64,000 nt of DNA, taken from Lithobates sylvaticus (Eukaryota > Chordata > Amphibia > Anura > Ranidae). The translations under genes and the position numbers were made by a program. The notes under the pieces were generated by a model, which was given only the letters and a program-made list of their open reading frames with translations, had not been told where the DNA came from and searched no databases. Below, in pieces: positions 48,569 through 61,500 of this stretch. Positions within the stretch are counted from its first letter, which is position 1; each line of letters starts with the position of its first letter. The stretch lies in the NCBI GenBank assembly GCA_028564925.1, contig CM053029.1, forward strand, positions 189,578,940 through 189,642,939. The letters run 5' to 3'.

Positions 48569-49363
48569 GGACACTATCCGATGGGGGGGACAGTTTTTGG
48601 CAGAACACCGGGTATGAGACAGGAAGTCTCGGCTCGCACGTAGCCACAGCTACATACAGTTTAGACCGCACATCCAGCAGCCTCACAGGTTAGCGAGGAA
48701 CATAGTTGGTTTGGGCCAGCTTGACCCAAACCAACTTTGCAAAGTGCGTGGGAAAAATGCAGTTCTTTTTTTAAAACGTATTTACACTTTTGCACCTAAA
48801 TTGAGATAACACATACTTTATATTTTGTGTATGTTTCTATTAAAACAGCTTAACGTAAACATGTATTTAAAAATTGCTGCTTAGCTTTTTAAGTGCTTTT
48901 TTACATGCTTAAAAACGCTTGCATTCTCTTTGCTTTGCAATGTTTAGGAGGGGCTCTGGAATACTGTTTCATTTACCTTGTCTGTACTGTGTTCACAGTT
49001 CTTCATTATAAGCTAGATTTGAACAATCTGTCCTAGCAAAGGGTTAAACATTTAGAGAGTGCCGTCTTGCCTTGTATGTTTATGAGGGATAGTCTGGGGA
49101 CATAGACGCTTAAGAGTGTCTAAAATCCTTAGAATCCACCATGACACTTTCTCCTTAGAAAGATTTAAAAGGTAAGAAACTGTTTTTTTATTTTTTTATT
49201 TATTTTTTTTTTTTTCTGTATGCTGTATGAATAACAAACCCATAGTTAGGTTTTCTCATATATAAAAAATGGAAGAAGAAAAAATGGAAGTATGCTTTAA
49301 TCCCTCTGCTTATGTTTAGTCTTGTATTCTATGTGTAATTTTTATTGTGTTCTTACTTTACAG
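48569..49363. other. GEMIN5 putative intron 0, 3' part, nothing recognised
   Basis: T-rich approach to the coding-exon acceptor (TTTATT runs at 49185-49215). No repeat identified. Confidence 0.4.
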
Positions 49364-49519
49364 GTAACTCAAAGATGGGCAACTCCGATAGGATGCTTAG
49401 TGCATCCCCTAATTGGTATTGCAGTCGTGCCAGTGATGCAGCCGGTGGCCTCTTTGGGTTTACAGCTCGTAATTCAGTGTATTTATTGCGAATAAGCCCT
49501 CAGGAGCCTGCATTCTATG
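49364..49519 (+). CDS. GEMIN5: GEMIN5 first coding exon
   Basis: The exon begins after an AG at 49362-49363. Eleven untranslated bases precede the ATG at 49375. It codes 48 residues plus the first base of a glycine codon and ends at a GTAATA donor at 49520. The SPNWYC motif and the GGLFGF block identify it. Confidence 0.95.
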
Positions 49520-52500
49520 GTAATATCCTACTTGGTTATAACAACTCACTATATAATAGTTAAATGAAGGGCCTATGTGGACAGATTGTTTTTTGCATCT
49601 GAACTGCTTCTCTGCTCTTACAAGTCTATGGTAATGTAACAATGGCTTGCATCTTGTTAAAAGCACCTGTCAATGAGTTTTGAATAGTATGTACTGTTGG
49701 TAAATGATGTATAGCTGTGGAAGACCGCCCTCTGTATCATCTACCCCCACCGCGCCGCAGGTGTGTAGGCTATAGAATTAGTGAAGGATTAAAAGTGCAA
49801 GTGTAAAAAGTATATATATATATCAAACAGCAGCTACTTAAAATATATAAACATGTGAAATCTGCAATTCAACTTAAAAATGCAACATAGATAAGGTGAA
49901 TCAGTAGCGCTAATATAAACAATGAAAAATATAATATAAAATGCTGAATAAATACTATGCAAATAAATACTGTGCAAATATATAAACAGTGCTATATAAA
50001 TATCAAAGTGCAAAAATAGTAGTGTATAATTGACTCAACGTATAACTTAATAGCAGCAGTGTGTCTATTTCTCTTAGTGACAAGTGAAAAAGTTCATAAA
50101 TATGTAAAGTCCAGGTTGTAAATAAATAAATAGGTAAGTGATTTTCCAAGTATCTTCAGACACAGTTTCAAACTGGAGTCTTCTGACTGGCTTGAATCTA
50201 CCACCACACCACGTGTTTGTGATCACACTCCCTCTGAAAGGCCCACTCACCAGCTCACAAGGCCTCACACTCTCGTGTTTGGCAGATGCGTGTTTTACCC
50301 ACTCCAGGGGTTAATGAAGGATGGCTTGTTTGATCCGTTTAACCACTTCAGCCCGGACCATTTGGCAGCCAAAGGACCAGAGGTCTTTTTTCAATTTCGC
50401 ACTGCACTACTTTAACTGGTAATTGCGCGGTCATGCAATTTTGTAACCAAACGAAATTTGCGTCCTTTTCTTCCCACAAATAGAGCTTTCTTTTGATGGT
50501 ATTTGATTGCCTCTGTGATTTTATTTTTTGCGATATAAACGGAAAAAGAGCGAAAATTTTGAAAAAAAAAGAGATTTTCTACTTTTTGTTATAAAAAAAA
50601 TCTAATAAACTCAATTTTAGTCAAACATTTGGGCCAAAATGTATTCAGCCACATGTCTTTAGTAAAAAAAATGCCAATAAGCGTATATTTTATTGGTTTG
50701 CGCAAAAGTTATAGCGTCTACAAACTAGAGTACATTTTCTGGAATTTACACCGCTTTTAATTTATGACTGCCTATTTCATTTCTTGAGGTGCTAAAATGG
50801 CAGAGAAGTACAAAACCCCCCCCAAATGACCCCATTTTGGAAAGTAGACACCCCAAGCTATTTGCTGAGAGGCATGTTGAGCCCATTGAATATTTTTTTT
50901 TTTTTAGTCCCAAGTGATTGAATAAAGACAAAATAAAAAAGATTTTTTTTTTTTTCAAAAAGTTGTCACTAAATGATATATTGCTCACACATGCCATAGT
51001 TATATGTGGAATTGCACCCCAAAATACATTTTGCTGCTTCTCCTGAGTATGGGGATACCACATGTGTGGGACTTTTTGGGAGCCTAGCCGCGTACGGGGC
51101 CCCGAAACCCAAGCACCGCCTTCAGGATTTCTAAGGGTGCAAATTTTTGATTTCACTCCTCACTACCTATCACCGTTTCGAAGGCCATAAAATGCCAAAA
51201 TAGCACAAAACCCCCCCCAAATGACCCCATTTTGGAAAGTAGACACCCCAAGCTATTTGTTGAGAGGCATGGTGAGTATTTTACAGCTCTCATTTGTTTT
51301 TGAAAATGAAGAAAGTAAAGAAAAAAAAAATTTTTTTTTCAATTTTCAAAACTTTGTGACAAAAAGCGACATCTGCAAAATACTCACAATACCTCTCAGC
51401 AAATAGCTTGGGGTGTCTACTTTCCAAAATGGGGTCATTTTGGGGGGTTTTATGCCATCTGGGCATTCCATGGCCTCCGAAACTGTGATTGGCAGTGAGA
51501 AGTGAAATAAAAAAATTACACCCTTAGAAAGCCTTAAGGCGGTGATTGGTTTTTGGGGTTCCGTACGCAGCTAGGCTCCCAAAAAGTCCCACACATGTGG
51601 TATCCCCGTACTCAGGAGAAGCAACAGAATGTATTTTGGGGTGTATTTCTACATATGCCCATGACATGTTTGAGCAATATATCTTTTAGTGACAACTTTT
51701 TGTAAAAAAAATATATATATTTTTTTTTTTCATTATTCAATCTCTTGGGACAAAAAAAAAAAATATTTAATGGGCTCAACATTGCTCTCATCAAATAGCT
51801 TGGGGTGTCTACTTTCCAAAATGGGGTCATTTGGGGGGGGTTTGAACTGTCCTGGCATTTTATGCACAACATTTAGAAGCCTATGTCACACGTCACCCAC
51901 TCTTCTAACCACTTGTAGACAAAGCCCTTTCTGACACTTTTTGTTTACATGAAAACATATTTTTTTTTTGCAAGAAAATTACGTTGAACCCCCAAACACT
52001 ATATATAATGTTAAAGCAAAGGCCCTACAGATTAAAATGGTGGGTGTTGCATTTTTTTTTTTCCACACAGTATTTGCGCAGCGATTTTTCAAACGCATTT
52101 TTTGTGGAAAAAAATACACTTTTTTTATTTTAATGCACTAAAACACACTATATTGCTCAAATTTTTGATGAAATAAAAAATATGATCTTAGGCCGAGTAC
52201 ATGGATACCAAACACGACATGCTTTAAAATTGCGCACAAACACGCAGTGGCGACAAACTACATACATTTTTAAAAGCCTTTAAAAGCCTTTACATGATAC
52301 CACATTAGATTCACGGAGGAGGTCTACTGCTAAAATTACTGCCCTCGATCTGACCTTCGCGGTGATACCTCACATGCATGGTGCAATTGCTGTTTACATA
52401 TGACGCCAGACCAACGCTTGTGTACGCCTTTGCGCAAGAGAAGGGGGGGCAGGGGTGCTTTTTTTTTTTTTTTTTGTTTTTTTTTTTATTTATTTAGCTT

Positions 52501-55500
52501 TTTTATTTTATTTTTAAACTGTTCCTTCCATTTTTTTTCTTTGTTATGATTTTTATTGTTATATCAGGGAATGTAAATATCCCTATGATAGCAATAGGCA
52601 GTGACAGGTACTCTTTTTTTGAAAAAATTGGGGTCTATTAGACCCTAGATCTTTCCTCTGCCCTCAAAGCATCTGACCACACCAAGATTGGTGTGATAAA
52701 ATGCTTTCCCAATTTCCCAATGGCGCGGTTTATATCCGGGAGGGGGGACATTCCCTCCCACTGCTTGTAAAAGCAGTCTAGAGGCTAATTACCCGCTAGA
52801 ATTGCTTTTACATGAAAGCCGATCACTGGCTGAAAAGAATGATACCAAGATGATACCTAAACCTGCAGGCATCATTCTGGTATAACCATTCAAAGTCCAG
52901 CAACATACTGGACATATATTGTAATCTTTTTTTTTTCATGCAGCCTCTTGGCTGAACGAAAAAAAAAAAGAGATTGATTGGTGGGTATGCCCACCATTAG
53001 AATACCTCCCTTCATCCACCCACTTCTAATGATGGGCATACATGCAGCATTTATATATGCCGATGCATGGGGGCATCCTCCCGCAAAAGTTATGCCGTGT
53101 ACACACGGTCGGAATTTCGACCGTATGTACGTGGCATTAGGAGCCAATCGCTCCTCCCCCCCCCCCCCCTGCTGCCCCCATGCTCCTGACTGAAGCGACT
53201 GAATCAAAACGCTACCACAAAAAAAACTGTTAGCGATCGCAGGGATCAGGCCTGACTCTGCGAACGCTGCAGTTATGTGTGCTTAGTGTTTTGTAAGTGA
53301 CAGTGATCGATCGATACTGCACTTGGGTGGGCTGGGCTGGGCGGAGGGGGAAAACGCAGGTGCTAGCAGGTATCTGGGCTGATCCCGCTAACAATGCGGT
53401 TTTTTTTGGAACCCTAAACTGCTGGGACGCTAGTATAGATCTGATCAGATCAGATATTGATCTGTTCAGATACTGTGCCACTAAGGGAGGTGTATGCTTT
53501 GTGCGTGGGTGTTTGCGGTACTGGCACTAACCTGGGGCGACGCAGACCTTATTTGACCCTAAAACCTAATTGATATCACACGCCGGGCGATCAGGGGGTT
53601 AAACCGTTATTGGGTAATAAATGGCGGGTGCCCTGACAGTATAAAAAACAAGCTAACTAACCAGCGTCACCCGTAACAGTAATACAAAAAAAAACTGGTT
53701 ACCTAGCGACACTAATGCAGCGATCAGAAAAACGATCGCTTAGTGACACTGGCAAAAGGGGGTGAAAGGGTTAACTAGGGGCAATCAGGGGGTTAAACCT
53801 TTATTAGGTAATATATGGGGGTACCTGACGCTATATAAAAACCTGACGGGGAACCTAAATAACGAAATAACTAACTGGCTAACCAGCGTCACCAGTGACA
53901 GTTATACAGTGATCACTGGTGAAAAGGTTAACTCTAGGGGCAATCAGGGGGTTAAAACCTTTATTTAGGTTGTAATATGGGGGTACCTGACCTATGAACC
54001 TATATAAACATGGCGGTTACCTAAAAAAAAAAAAATGGTTACCTAGCGACACTAATGCAGCGATCAGAAAAAACGATCGCTTAGTGACACTGGCAAAAGG
54101 GGGTGAAAGGGTTAACTAGGGGCAATCAGGGGGTTAAAACCTTTATTAGGTAATATATCGGGGTACCTGACGCTATATAAAAACCTGACGGGGAACTAAA
54201 TAACGAAATAACTAACTGGCTAACCAGCGTCACCAGTGACAGTTATACAGTGATCACTGGTGAAAGGGTTAACTCTAGGGGCAATCAGGGGGTTAAAACC
54301 TTTATTTAGGTTGTAATATGGGGGTACCTGACCTATAAACCTATTTATGAACCTATATAAACATGGCGGTTACCTAAAAAAAAAAAAATGGTTACCTAGC
54401 GACAGCTGTGACACTAATACAGCGATCAGAAAAACGATCGCTTAGTGACACTGGCAAAAGGGGGTGAAAGGGTTACCTGGGGGGCAATCAAGGGTTAAAC
54501 CTTTATTAGGGGGGGGTAGGGGGCTACCTTGGACCTAAAACTAACTGCCCTGACAGTTATTACAGTCACACTGACACTAAATGCAGTGATCAGTAAAAAA
54601 ATGATCACTGCAACTAGTGACACTGTGACTGGGGGGGGAGGGGGTGATCTGGGGGGTGATCAGGGGGTGACAGGGGGGTGGAATATGTGCCTAACTGTAC
54701 TGGTGTCAGTGTAGTGTTGTGCACTAACCTTAACATGTTCGCCGCTCGGCGTCTCCGGTCACATAGACCGGCGCACCGAGCGTGACATCACTTCCGCCTT
54801 CCTGTCTATACAATAGACAGGAAGGGGAAGCTTTTCATTGGCCAGGAGCGATCGCGAGGGGGTGGCCAGAAACCACTGGCCGTCCCCTCGTCCCGGATCG
54901 CTCCTGAAGCGATCCCGACCGTCCCCGCCGGCGGAGGGGGGTCCGATCGGACCCCCCAACCGCCGGAAGAATGTCACGTACAGGTACGTGATTCTGCCTG
55001 TACGTGCCATTCTGCCGACGTATATATACAGGGGGCGGTCGGGAAGTGGTTAACTCTCAATGCGATTCCATATGTAAAACAATGAGTAAAACACTCCACA
55101 TAGTGTAAAAACGTATGATAAAATGTATTCACGCAAAACACTCCAATGGTCACACTCACATTTCAAAGGTTAAAATCAAGCCTCCAATCCAAAACCACGG
55201 CAAGCCAAACAACGCTGATGTATAAAAATATAAAATATGTATATATACTGCGGTCTCGGCGGACCAAAAGGAAGACCCTGGTGGTGGTATAGTTATAGTC
55301 CACAGTGGCGTAATATATAAATAAATAAATACAATCTTCCTTTTGGTCCGCCGAGACCGCAGTATATATACATATTTTATATTTTTATACATCAGCGTTG
55401 TTTGGCTTGCCGTGGTTTTGGATTGGAGGCTTGATTTTAACCTTTGAAATGTGAGTGTGACCATTGGAGTGTTTTGCGTGAATAAATTTTATCATACGTT

Positions 55501-58500
55501 TTTACACTATGTGGAGTGTTTTACTCATTGTTTTACATATGGAATCGCATTGAGAGTTAAACGGATCAAACAAGCCACCCTTCATTAACCCCTGGAGTGG
55601 GTAAAACATGCATCTGCCAAACACGAGAGTGTGAGGCCTTGTGAGCTGGTGAGTGGGCCTTTCAGAGGGAGTGTGATCACAAACACGTGGTGTGGTGGTA
55701 GATTCAAGCCAGTCAGAAGACTCCAGTTTGAAACTGTGTCTGAAGATACTTGGAAAATCACTTACCTATTTATTTATTTACAACCTGGACTTTACATATT
55801 TATGAACTTTTTCACTTGTCACTAAGAGAAATAGACACACCGCTGCTATTAAGTTATACGTTGAGTCAATTATACACTACTATTTTTGCACTTTGATATT
55901 TATATAGCACTGTTTATATATTTGCACAGTATTTATTTGCATAGTATTTATTCAGCATTTTATATTATATTTTTCATTGTTTATATTAGCGCTACTGATT
56001 CACCTTATCTATGTTGCATTTTTAAGTTGAATTGCAGATTTCCAATGAGTTTTGAATGACTGTTAAAAGTGCACTGCGTCTTCCCATCAACATAACGACA
56101 ATTTATTTTGTATATCGAGAGACGATACATGTTTTATTTTTCACAATCTGTATCTGTTTCAAAATGATCTGGATTGACAAAGGAGCAACATTAGTACAAC
56201 CTTAAAGTCGATGTAAATCCTTACCTATACCCAGTAAAGTGACCTGCCTCTAGTGATACACAGAGGTGAAATAAATCCTCCTACATTAGTTTGTACCTGT
56301 TTATTTGCAGCCATTTGTCCTGTACATCCTTGTAAGTAAAGCTCTGGGGGCTAATTGGAGGGAAGGAACCCCCCCTACACTGCTCACAGGAAGCTGTCGA
56401 TCACAAGCTGTGTGCTGGAGATCTTTCCCGTCACCTTTTTAGCTCTTGGTGTTAGGAAAACTTTTCAGAAGTGACTCCTGCTGATAAGTTTTAATTTTTT
56501 AAAACGTTTTAAAATCTATGCAGCGGTGTACACACCGCTCCTAAAGCGCCCCTGCTCATTGAAATCAATGGGGCAGCGGTGCTTTGTGGGTGGTTTTAAC
56601 CCTTTTTCGGCCGCTAGCGGGGGTTAAAAGCACCCCGCTAGCGATCGAATAGCGCCGCTAAAAATAGTGGCGCTTTACCGCTGACGCCTCAGTGTGAAAG
56701 CATCGTTACTGGGAGCCCCGGAATACAACTGCCGGCTAGGGGAGGGAGAGCGATGTAGGACTGAGGCAAATCCATGCCTCGATCTCGCATTCAAACAATG
56801 AAGCCGGAAGTGACTTCACTTCCGATTTCAGATGCACCATTTCCTGGCCAGTACAGCAAGCGGACACATCTAACCAAGCCGATCTGTGCTTGGTTACATG
56901 GCGTGAAGGGCAGGGGAGACTTTGGGGTCTATTAGAGAGGTCTCCTTAAAGAGTAACTGTTACATCACATAGGCAAGCCCATGGTGTGCAAGCGTATGCA
57001 AACTGCAGTTGCACCACACGTGTGACATATCGTCGCGAACGTCAGAGTGAAAACAATAATTCTAGCACAACAGCTCATAAACTGATGAGCTGCAAAAGGC
57101 TTTAAAAGCATCACCCATGATGATTTTTGGGCACTGGAGTTTTTTGCAATATCATAGGTGCATGCAATTTTAGGACATACACCATTTACTCAGGGCAACC
57201 TCATCTTTTATATTTTAACCCAAAAAATTGTATTGTATTGTGTGGTTTTTGCACTAAAATTTATTTTATTATATTTTTTCCTGAAAATTTGTGCTTAATA
57301 AACAGTTGCGCAAATATCATGTGACCTAAAAATTTCCAACCATCACCTTTTTTATTCTACAGGGCCTCTGCTTTTAGAAAATATATAATGTTCTGGGGCT
57401 TTAAAGCGGTAGTAAACCGCACCTTTAAAAAAAAAAAAAAACTATACTAGCACATAATGAAATCCTTAAAAGAGAAGTAAGAGTTTTCTTCTTTTTTTTT
57501 TTTTTTCCCCCATTCATACTTGCCTAGGTGGATGCAGCATCAGTCTGATGCTGCATCTGTCTCCCAGCGCCTCTGCACTGAGAACCGAACATTTGAACAC
57601 CGCCAATCGCTCAGTTTTCACAGCTCCGTGAGCAGAGAGCTGTAGACTGTGAGTCACAGCTCTCTGCTCATCTCCTTCCTGTGGAGAGGGGCGGCTCGCT
57701 GAGAGGCTGTCAGTCCAGGCACCTGGCAGATCCAGACTTCCATTGTCAGGATGACACAGTGTCTGGACGGATGGATTCCTGTGATGTCAGCAGAGAGCGG
57801 ACTTCAGTCCGCTCTCTGCTGAAAACAGGTCACAGGAGTGCAAAATGAATTGCACTTCTGTGTACCATAGAAGAATCCCAGCCAAACAAGCTTTAGCTGG
57901 CCTTCTCCTTTAACTTAGAATGAAGCCCTCCAGTAACGCACTGTCACCGCTGACAGGGCTTCCATCTACACCCAGTTTTCCTTCCGGGTGCACATGCTCC
58001 TGCCGGCTGATAGGCTGCGGTGATGTCACTCCCATGCATGCGCGCAGGAGTCGCAGACTGCGGCATGAAACTCTGAAGGGTCGGCACGGGTATGCCGTCT
58101 CTTTAGAGCGCATGCGCCAGTGACATCACCAGCTGTATACAGTGTGAATATTTCCTACACAGTGCAAGTTTAGGAAACATTTACTGTACCTACTGGTAAG
58201 GTATTCTATAGGCTTGTAGATGCACTTTAAAAAAACAGCGCTTACTACCACCACATAAAAAAAAAAATGCTCTAGTTTAAGTGTATAGAACCATTGTATT
58301 GTACCTTTAATTTAAAGAGACTCTGTCACCCTCTCCATTCATAGCAAAGTGAAAAGGTTTCTCTAAACCTTTTCACTGGATGCGCCTTATTTTTCTTCTA
58401 GATTGTCCCACATAATAAAATGTTTTTACAATGAAATTCAATTAAAGCCCTAAAATATTACCCATAGGACCCACCGACTAAAACAATGGTAGTTGCATCT

Positions 58501-60211
58501 TTTTGTCTGTCGATATTGGCTCAACTGTTTCTCAAATCAATATTTTCAAGTAAATAATGCACTTCAATAAATTTAGTACACACACAAGATTTTCTGTAAA
58601 ATATAAAAGATAAAACTGAGTTGAGTAACGAGATACTAAATATGTTTTTAACCCTTTTGCGCCCGCTAGCGGGGGTTAAAACCACCCCGCTAGCGGCCGC
58701 ATCCGCGGGTAAAACGATGGTAAAGCAGCGCTAAATATAGCGCTGCTTTACCGCGCCGCCCCGCACCGCCCCAGTGTGAAAGGGGCCGTAGTAATACTGA
58801 TCCCTCCCTTCTTAATGTGACATTGTCTGGGCCTAATGACTGACCGTTTGGTGAGAGGTCACATGCTTCCACCTCCCAAGATCAATATTTTCATTCAAAG
58901 AACATTTTTTTAAAAAGACCTAAAATGCTGTTTTGCGGATTTTCAGACATGACTGTAATAATATTACGCATGACAAACTCCCTCTCCCTTGTCATAGGCA
59001 GGAAGCTGTATACAAACTACCGCCTTCTGCTGGCACTTATGCTTGCCATACACAAACTAACTTTTCCTTCAAAAATGTTTATTTAAAGAATGTTTGTTTG
59101 ATTTTCTAATAGTTAGTGGGGTCAATTCGATGTTCATTTTTGCGCACAGTGAAAGGAAAATTCAAAGGAGCTAAACGGGAAAACTTTCCGATCAAACAAA
59201 TTTTTTAGACAGTGTGTGTTTTTTGTTGAGAAATTACTTTTAATTTTAAAAGCAAGTGAAATTTGCAAATGACATTTGTCCATTCATCGACTGTACAAAG
59301 AATTTTCAACCGAATATTTAATTTTATTACATGGAATTGTAATGCCTTATATTACCTCCAGACTATCAGCCTCCAGCTTCTGAGTCCAGTCATACCTACC
59401 TGCTCTGTGTAATGGTTTTGCACAGAGCAGCCCTGATTTTCCTCTTTTGGATTCCCCCACCTGAGCTTATGGCTCCTCCTGCCTTCAGAGTGCCCCTATA
59501 GCAAGCCGCAAATTATAGTATAGAGTGTTGCTATAGCAAAAAAAAAAGGATGTATTTAGAATTTAAATCACTCCCTTCTCCTGCCCAGGACTACGTGTCC
59601 CACAAGGCTTTGCTCCTCAAACATTATGAAGTTCTCAGGCACATATTGACACATATGAATGGTGTACTGAGCTGAATGTGTGCTGCACTGTGTATACTAA
59701 CATGTATGGATGGTGTACTGAGCTGTATGTGCTGCACTGTGTATACTAACATGTATGGATGGTGTACTGAGCTGTATGTGTGCTGCACTGTATTTTCTGG
59801 TATGTAAACAAATAATGCATTCTATTTGCAGGTCAACTAATCGGCTGACCATTTAATCGATTATGAAAATAGTTGACAACTATTTTCATAATTGATTATG
59901 TCGATTTAGTTGTTTTCAGCCTTATTTTGCTTGTAATATATAAAAACACACGCACACACGCACACGCACACAAACACACACGCACACACACGCGCACACA
60001 TACATGGCGATTGTAGTTGTGTTCTTCTTGATAAGGAATCTTTCTTTTTGTCTCAGGGGAGCTGGTTGGACATACAGAGAGGGTTTCTGGATTTGCCTTC
60101 TCCCACTTCTCTGGTCAGGCTCACATCTGTGCCAGCAGCTCTGATGATGGGACTGTGAAGGTGTGGGACACTCACACAAAGAGCACTGTGACCGAGCACA
60201 AACTCCACCGG
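49375..60211 (+). CDS. GEMIN5: GEMIN5, N-terminal part (SMN-complex WD-repeat protein), gene continues past the window
   Basis: GEMIN5 is the snRNA-binding subunit of the SMN complex: its N-terminal WD40 domains recognise the Sm-site region and cap of pre-snRNAs in the cytoplasm. Two coding exons are visible: 49375-49519 (residues 1-48 plus one base) and 60057-60211 (to residue 100). They join in frame as ...[17 protein letters not shown]. Exon 1 carries [19 protein letters not shown] and [10 protein letters not shown]. Exon 2 carries the first WD unit, with [25 protein letters not shown] and TVTEHKLH. Both match human GEMIN5 ([48 protein letters not shown], from memory). Human is somewhat longer after VFLVRVGPG. 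The ATG at 49375 has A at -3 and G at +4. I did not find the next exon (HTISTLHW-like) before 64000. Confidence 0.95.
50810..51870. repeat. Imperfect inverted repeat inside the large TTAA element
   Basis: AATGACCCCATTTTGGAAAG then TAGACACCCCAAGC occurs forward at about 50826 and 51220, and reverse-complemented at about 51400 and 51790. CCACATGTGTGGGACTTTTT (51059) pairs with AAAAAGTCCCACACATGTGG (51581). The axis is near 51350. Confidence 0.85.
53699..54480 (+). repeat. Tandem repeat, unit 341-361 bp, just over two copies
   Basis: GGTTACCTAGCGACACTAAT recurs near 53698 and 54029 and, slightly altered, 54390. TTAACTAGGGGCAATCAGGG lies at 53771 and 54112. Each unit is itself a duplication (GGGGCAATCAGGGGGTTAAA twice per unit). 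Confidence 0.88.
56205..56500. mobile_element. Left part of an AGTCGATGTAAATCC TTAA-family MITE
   Basis: CCTTAAAGTCGATGTAAATC then CTTACC at 56202 onward resembles 33888-34277. The right end is not seen. Confidence 0.5.
56512..56706. mobile_element. CTTTCACAC-type MITE fragment
   Basis: Right end GACGCCTCAGTGTGAAAGC. Internal CCGCTAGCGGGGGTTAAAAG-type inverted text matches 28358-28628 and 58646-58792. Left end lost. Confidence 0.65.
56720..57414. other. GEMIN5 intron 1 segment, no gene
   Basis: Unique-looking, except that 57330-57400 resembles an eroded piece of the CCCCCAAACAT module (ATATATAATGTTCTGGGG). Confidence 0.35.
57415..58246. mobile_element. TTAA-inserting MITE (AGCGGTAGTAAACC) with nested MITE
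   Basis: TTAA at 57411-57414. The right end near 58230-58246 is eroded (AGCGCTTACTACC). The body resembles 42979-43599 (AATGAAGCCCTCCAG; GCATGCGCGCAGGAGT). The nested element lies at 57470-57909. Confidence 0.75.
57470..57909. mobile_element. TTAA-inserting MITE, AAGAGAAGT-ended family
   Basis: TTAA at 57466-57469 and 57910-57913. Ends AAGAGAAGTAAG and GGCCTTCTCCT. Interior GATCCAGACTTCCATTGTCA and a CAGAGAGC-rich inverted segment. Distinct from the AGYGGT family. Confidence 0.8.
58646..58792. mobile_element. CTTTCACAC-type MITE fragment
   Basis: Right end CCCAGTGTGAAAGGGGCC. Inner CCCGCTAGCGGGGGTTAAAA / ACCACCCCGCTAGCGG. Left end lost. Confidence 0.68.
58793..59655. other. GEMIN5 intron 1, nothing recognised
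   Basis: Unique-looking AT-rich sequence, no gene signal. Confidence 0.35.
59656..59800. repeat. Minisatellite, unit about 50 bp, three copies
   Basis: ATGGTGTACTGAGCTGTATG followed by TGCTGCACTGTGTATACTAA, near 59658, 59708 and 59757, the last copy diverging. Confidence 0.85.
59944..60002. repeat. (CA)n/(CG) mixed microsatellite
   Basis: CACACACG-type run ending 55 bases before the GEMIN5 exon-2 acceptor. Confidence 0.9.
60057..60211 (+). CDS. GEMIN5: GEMIN5 second coding exon
   Basis: Preceded by a pyrimidine-rich tract and TCTCAG; the donor is GTAGGT at 60212. It enters with two bases completing a glycine, encodes 51 residues of the first WD repeat ending KLHR, and leaves in phase 0. 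A (TA)n tract begins about 80 bases past the donor and a CA/CG repeat lies about 55 bases before the acceptor. Confidence 0.96.
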
Positions 60212-60288
60212 GTAGGTTCTCCATAAATGCATTTCTATGAAACAAGGAGAAATTTAGTCCAGTTTTAACTGGCAGCAAACAACCTCAG

Positions 60289-61500
<1,212 letters not shown>

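Larger units (their letters stand above)
50343..55049 (+). mobile_element. Large TTAA element (4.7 kb), non-autonomous
   Basis: TTAA at 50339-50342 and 55050-55053. Ends CCACTTCAGCC and CGGGAAGTGG. In order: the shared 5' block (ATAGAGCTTTCTTTTGATGG), an inverted module pair (50810-51870), a module shared with a hAT MITE (51904-52170), mixed AT-rich sequence, a tandem repeat (53699-54480), and a CpG-rich 3' end. I see no transposase frame. Confidence 0.9.
49848..56043. mobile_element. Fold-back element split by a 4.7 kb TTAA element
   Basis: The outer left arm 49848-50342 is complementary to 55556-56043. The inner arm 55054-55290 is complementary to 55325-55555. Taken together, the host element is about 1.5 kb with a loop near 55290-55325. 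The identical 64-codon ORFs at 50074-50268 and 55631-55825 are the two arms. It lies in GEMIN5 intron 1. Confidence 0.9.

Noticed and set aside
50074-55825. Two identical 64-codon ORFs at 50074-50268 (-) and 55631-55825 (+)
   Set aside because: Not a duplicated gene: they are the two arms of one fold-back element.
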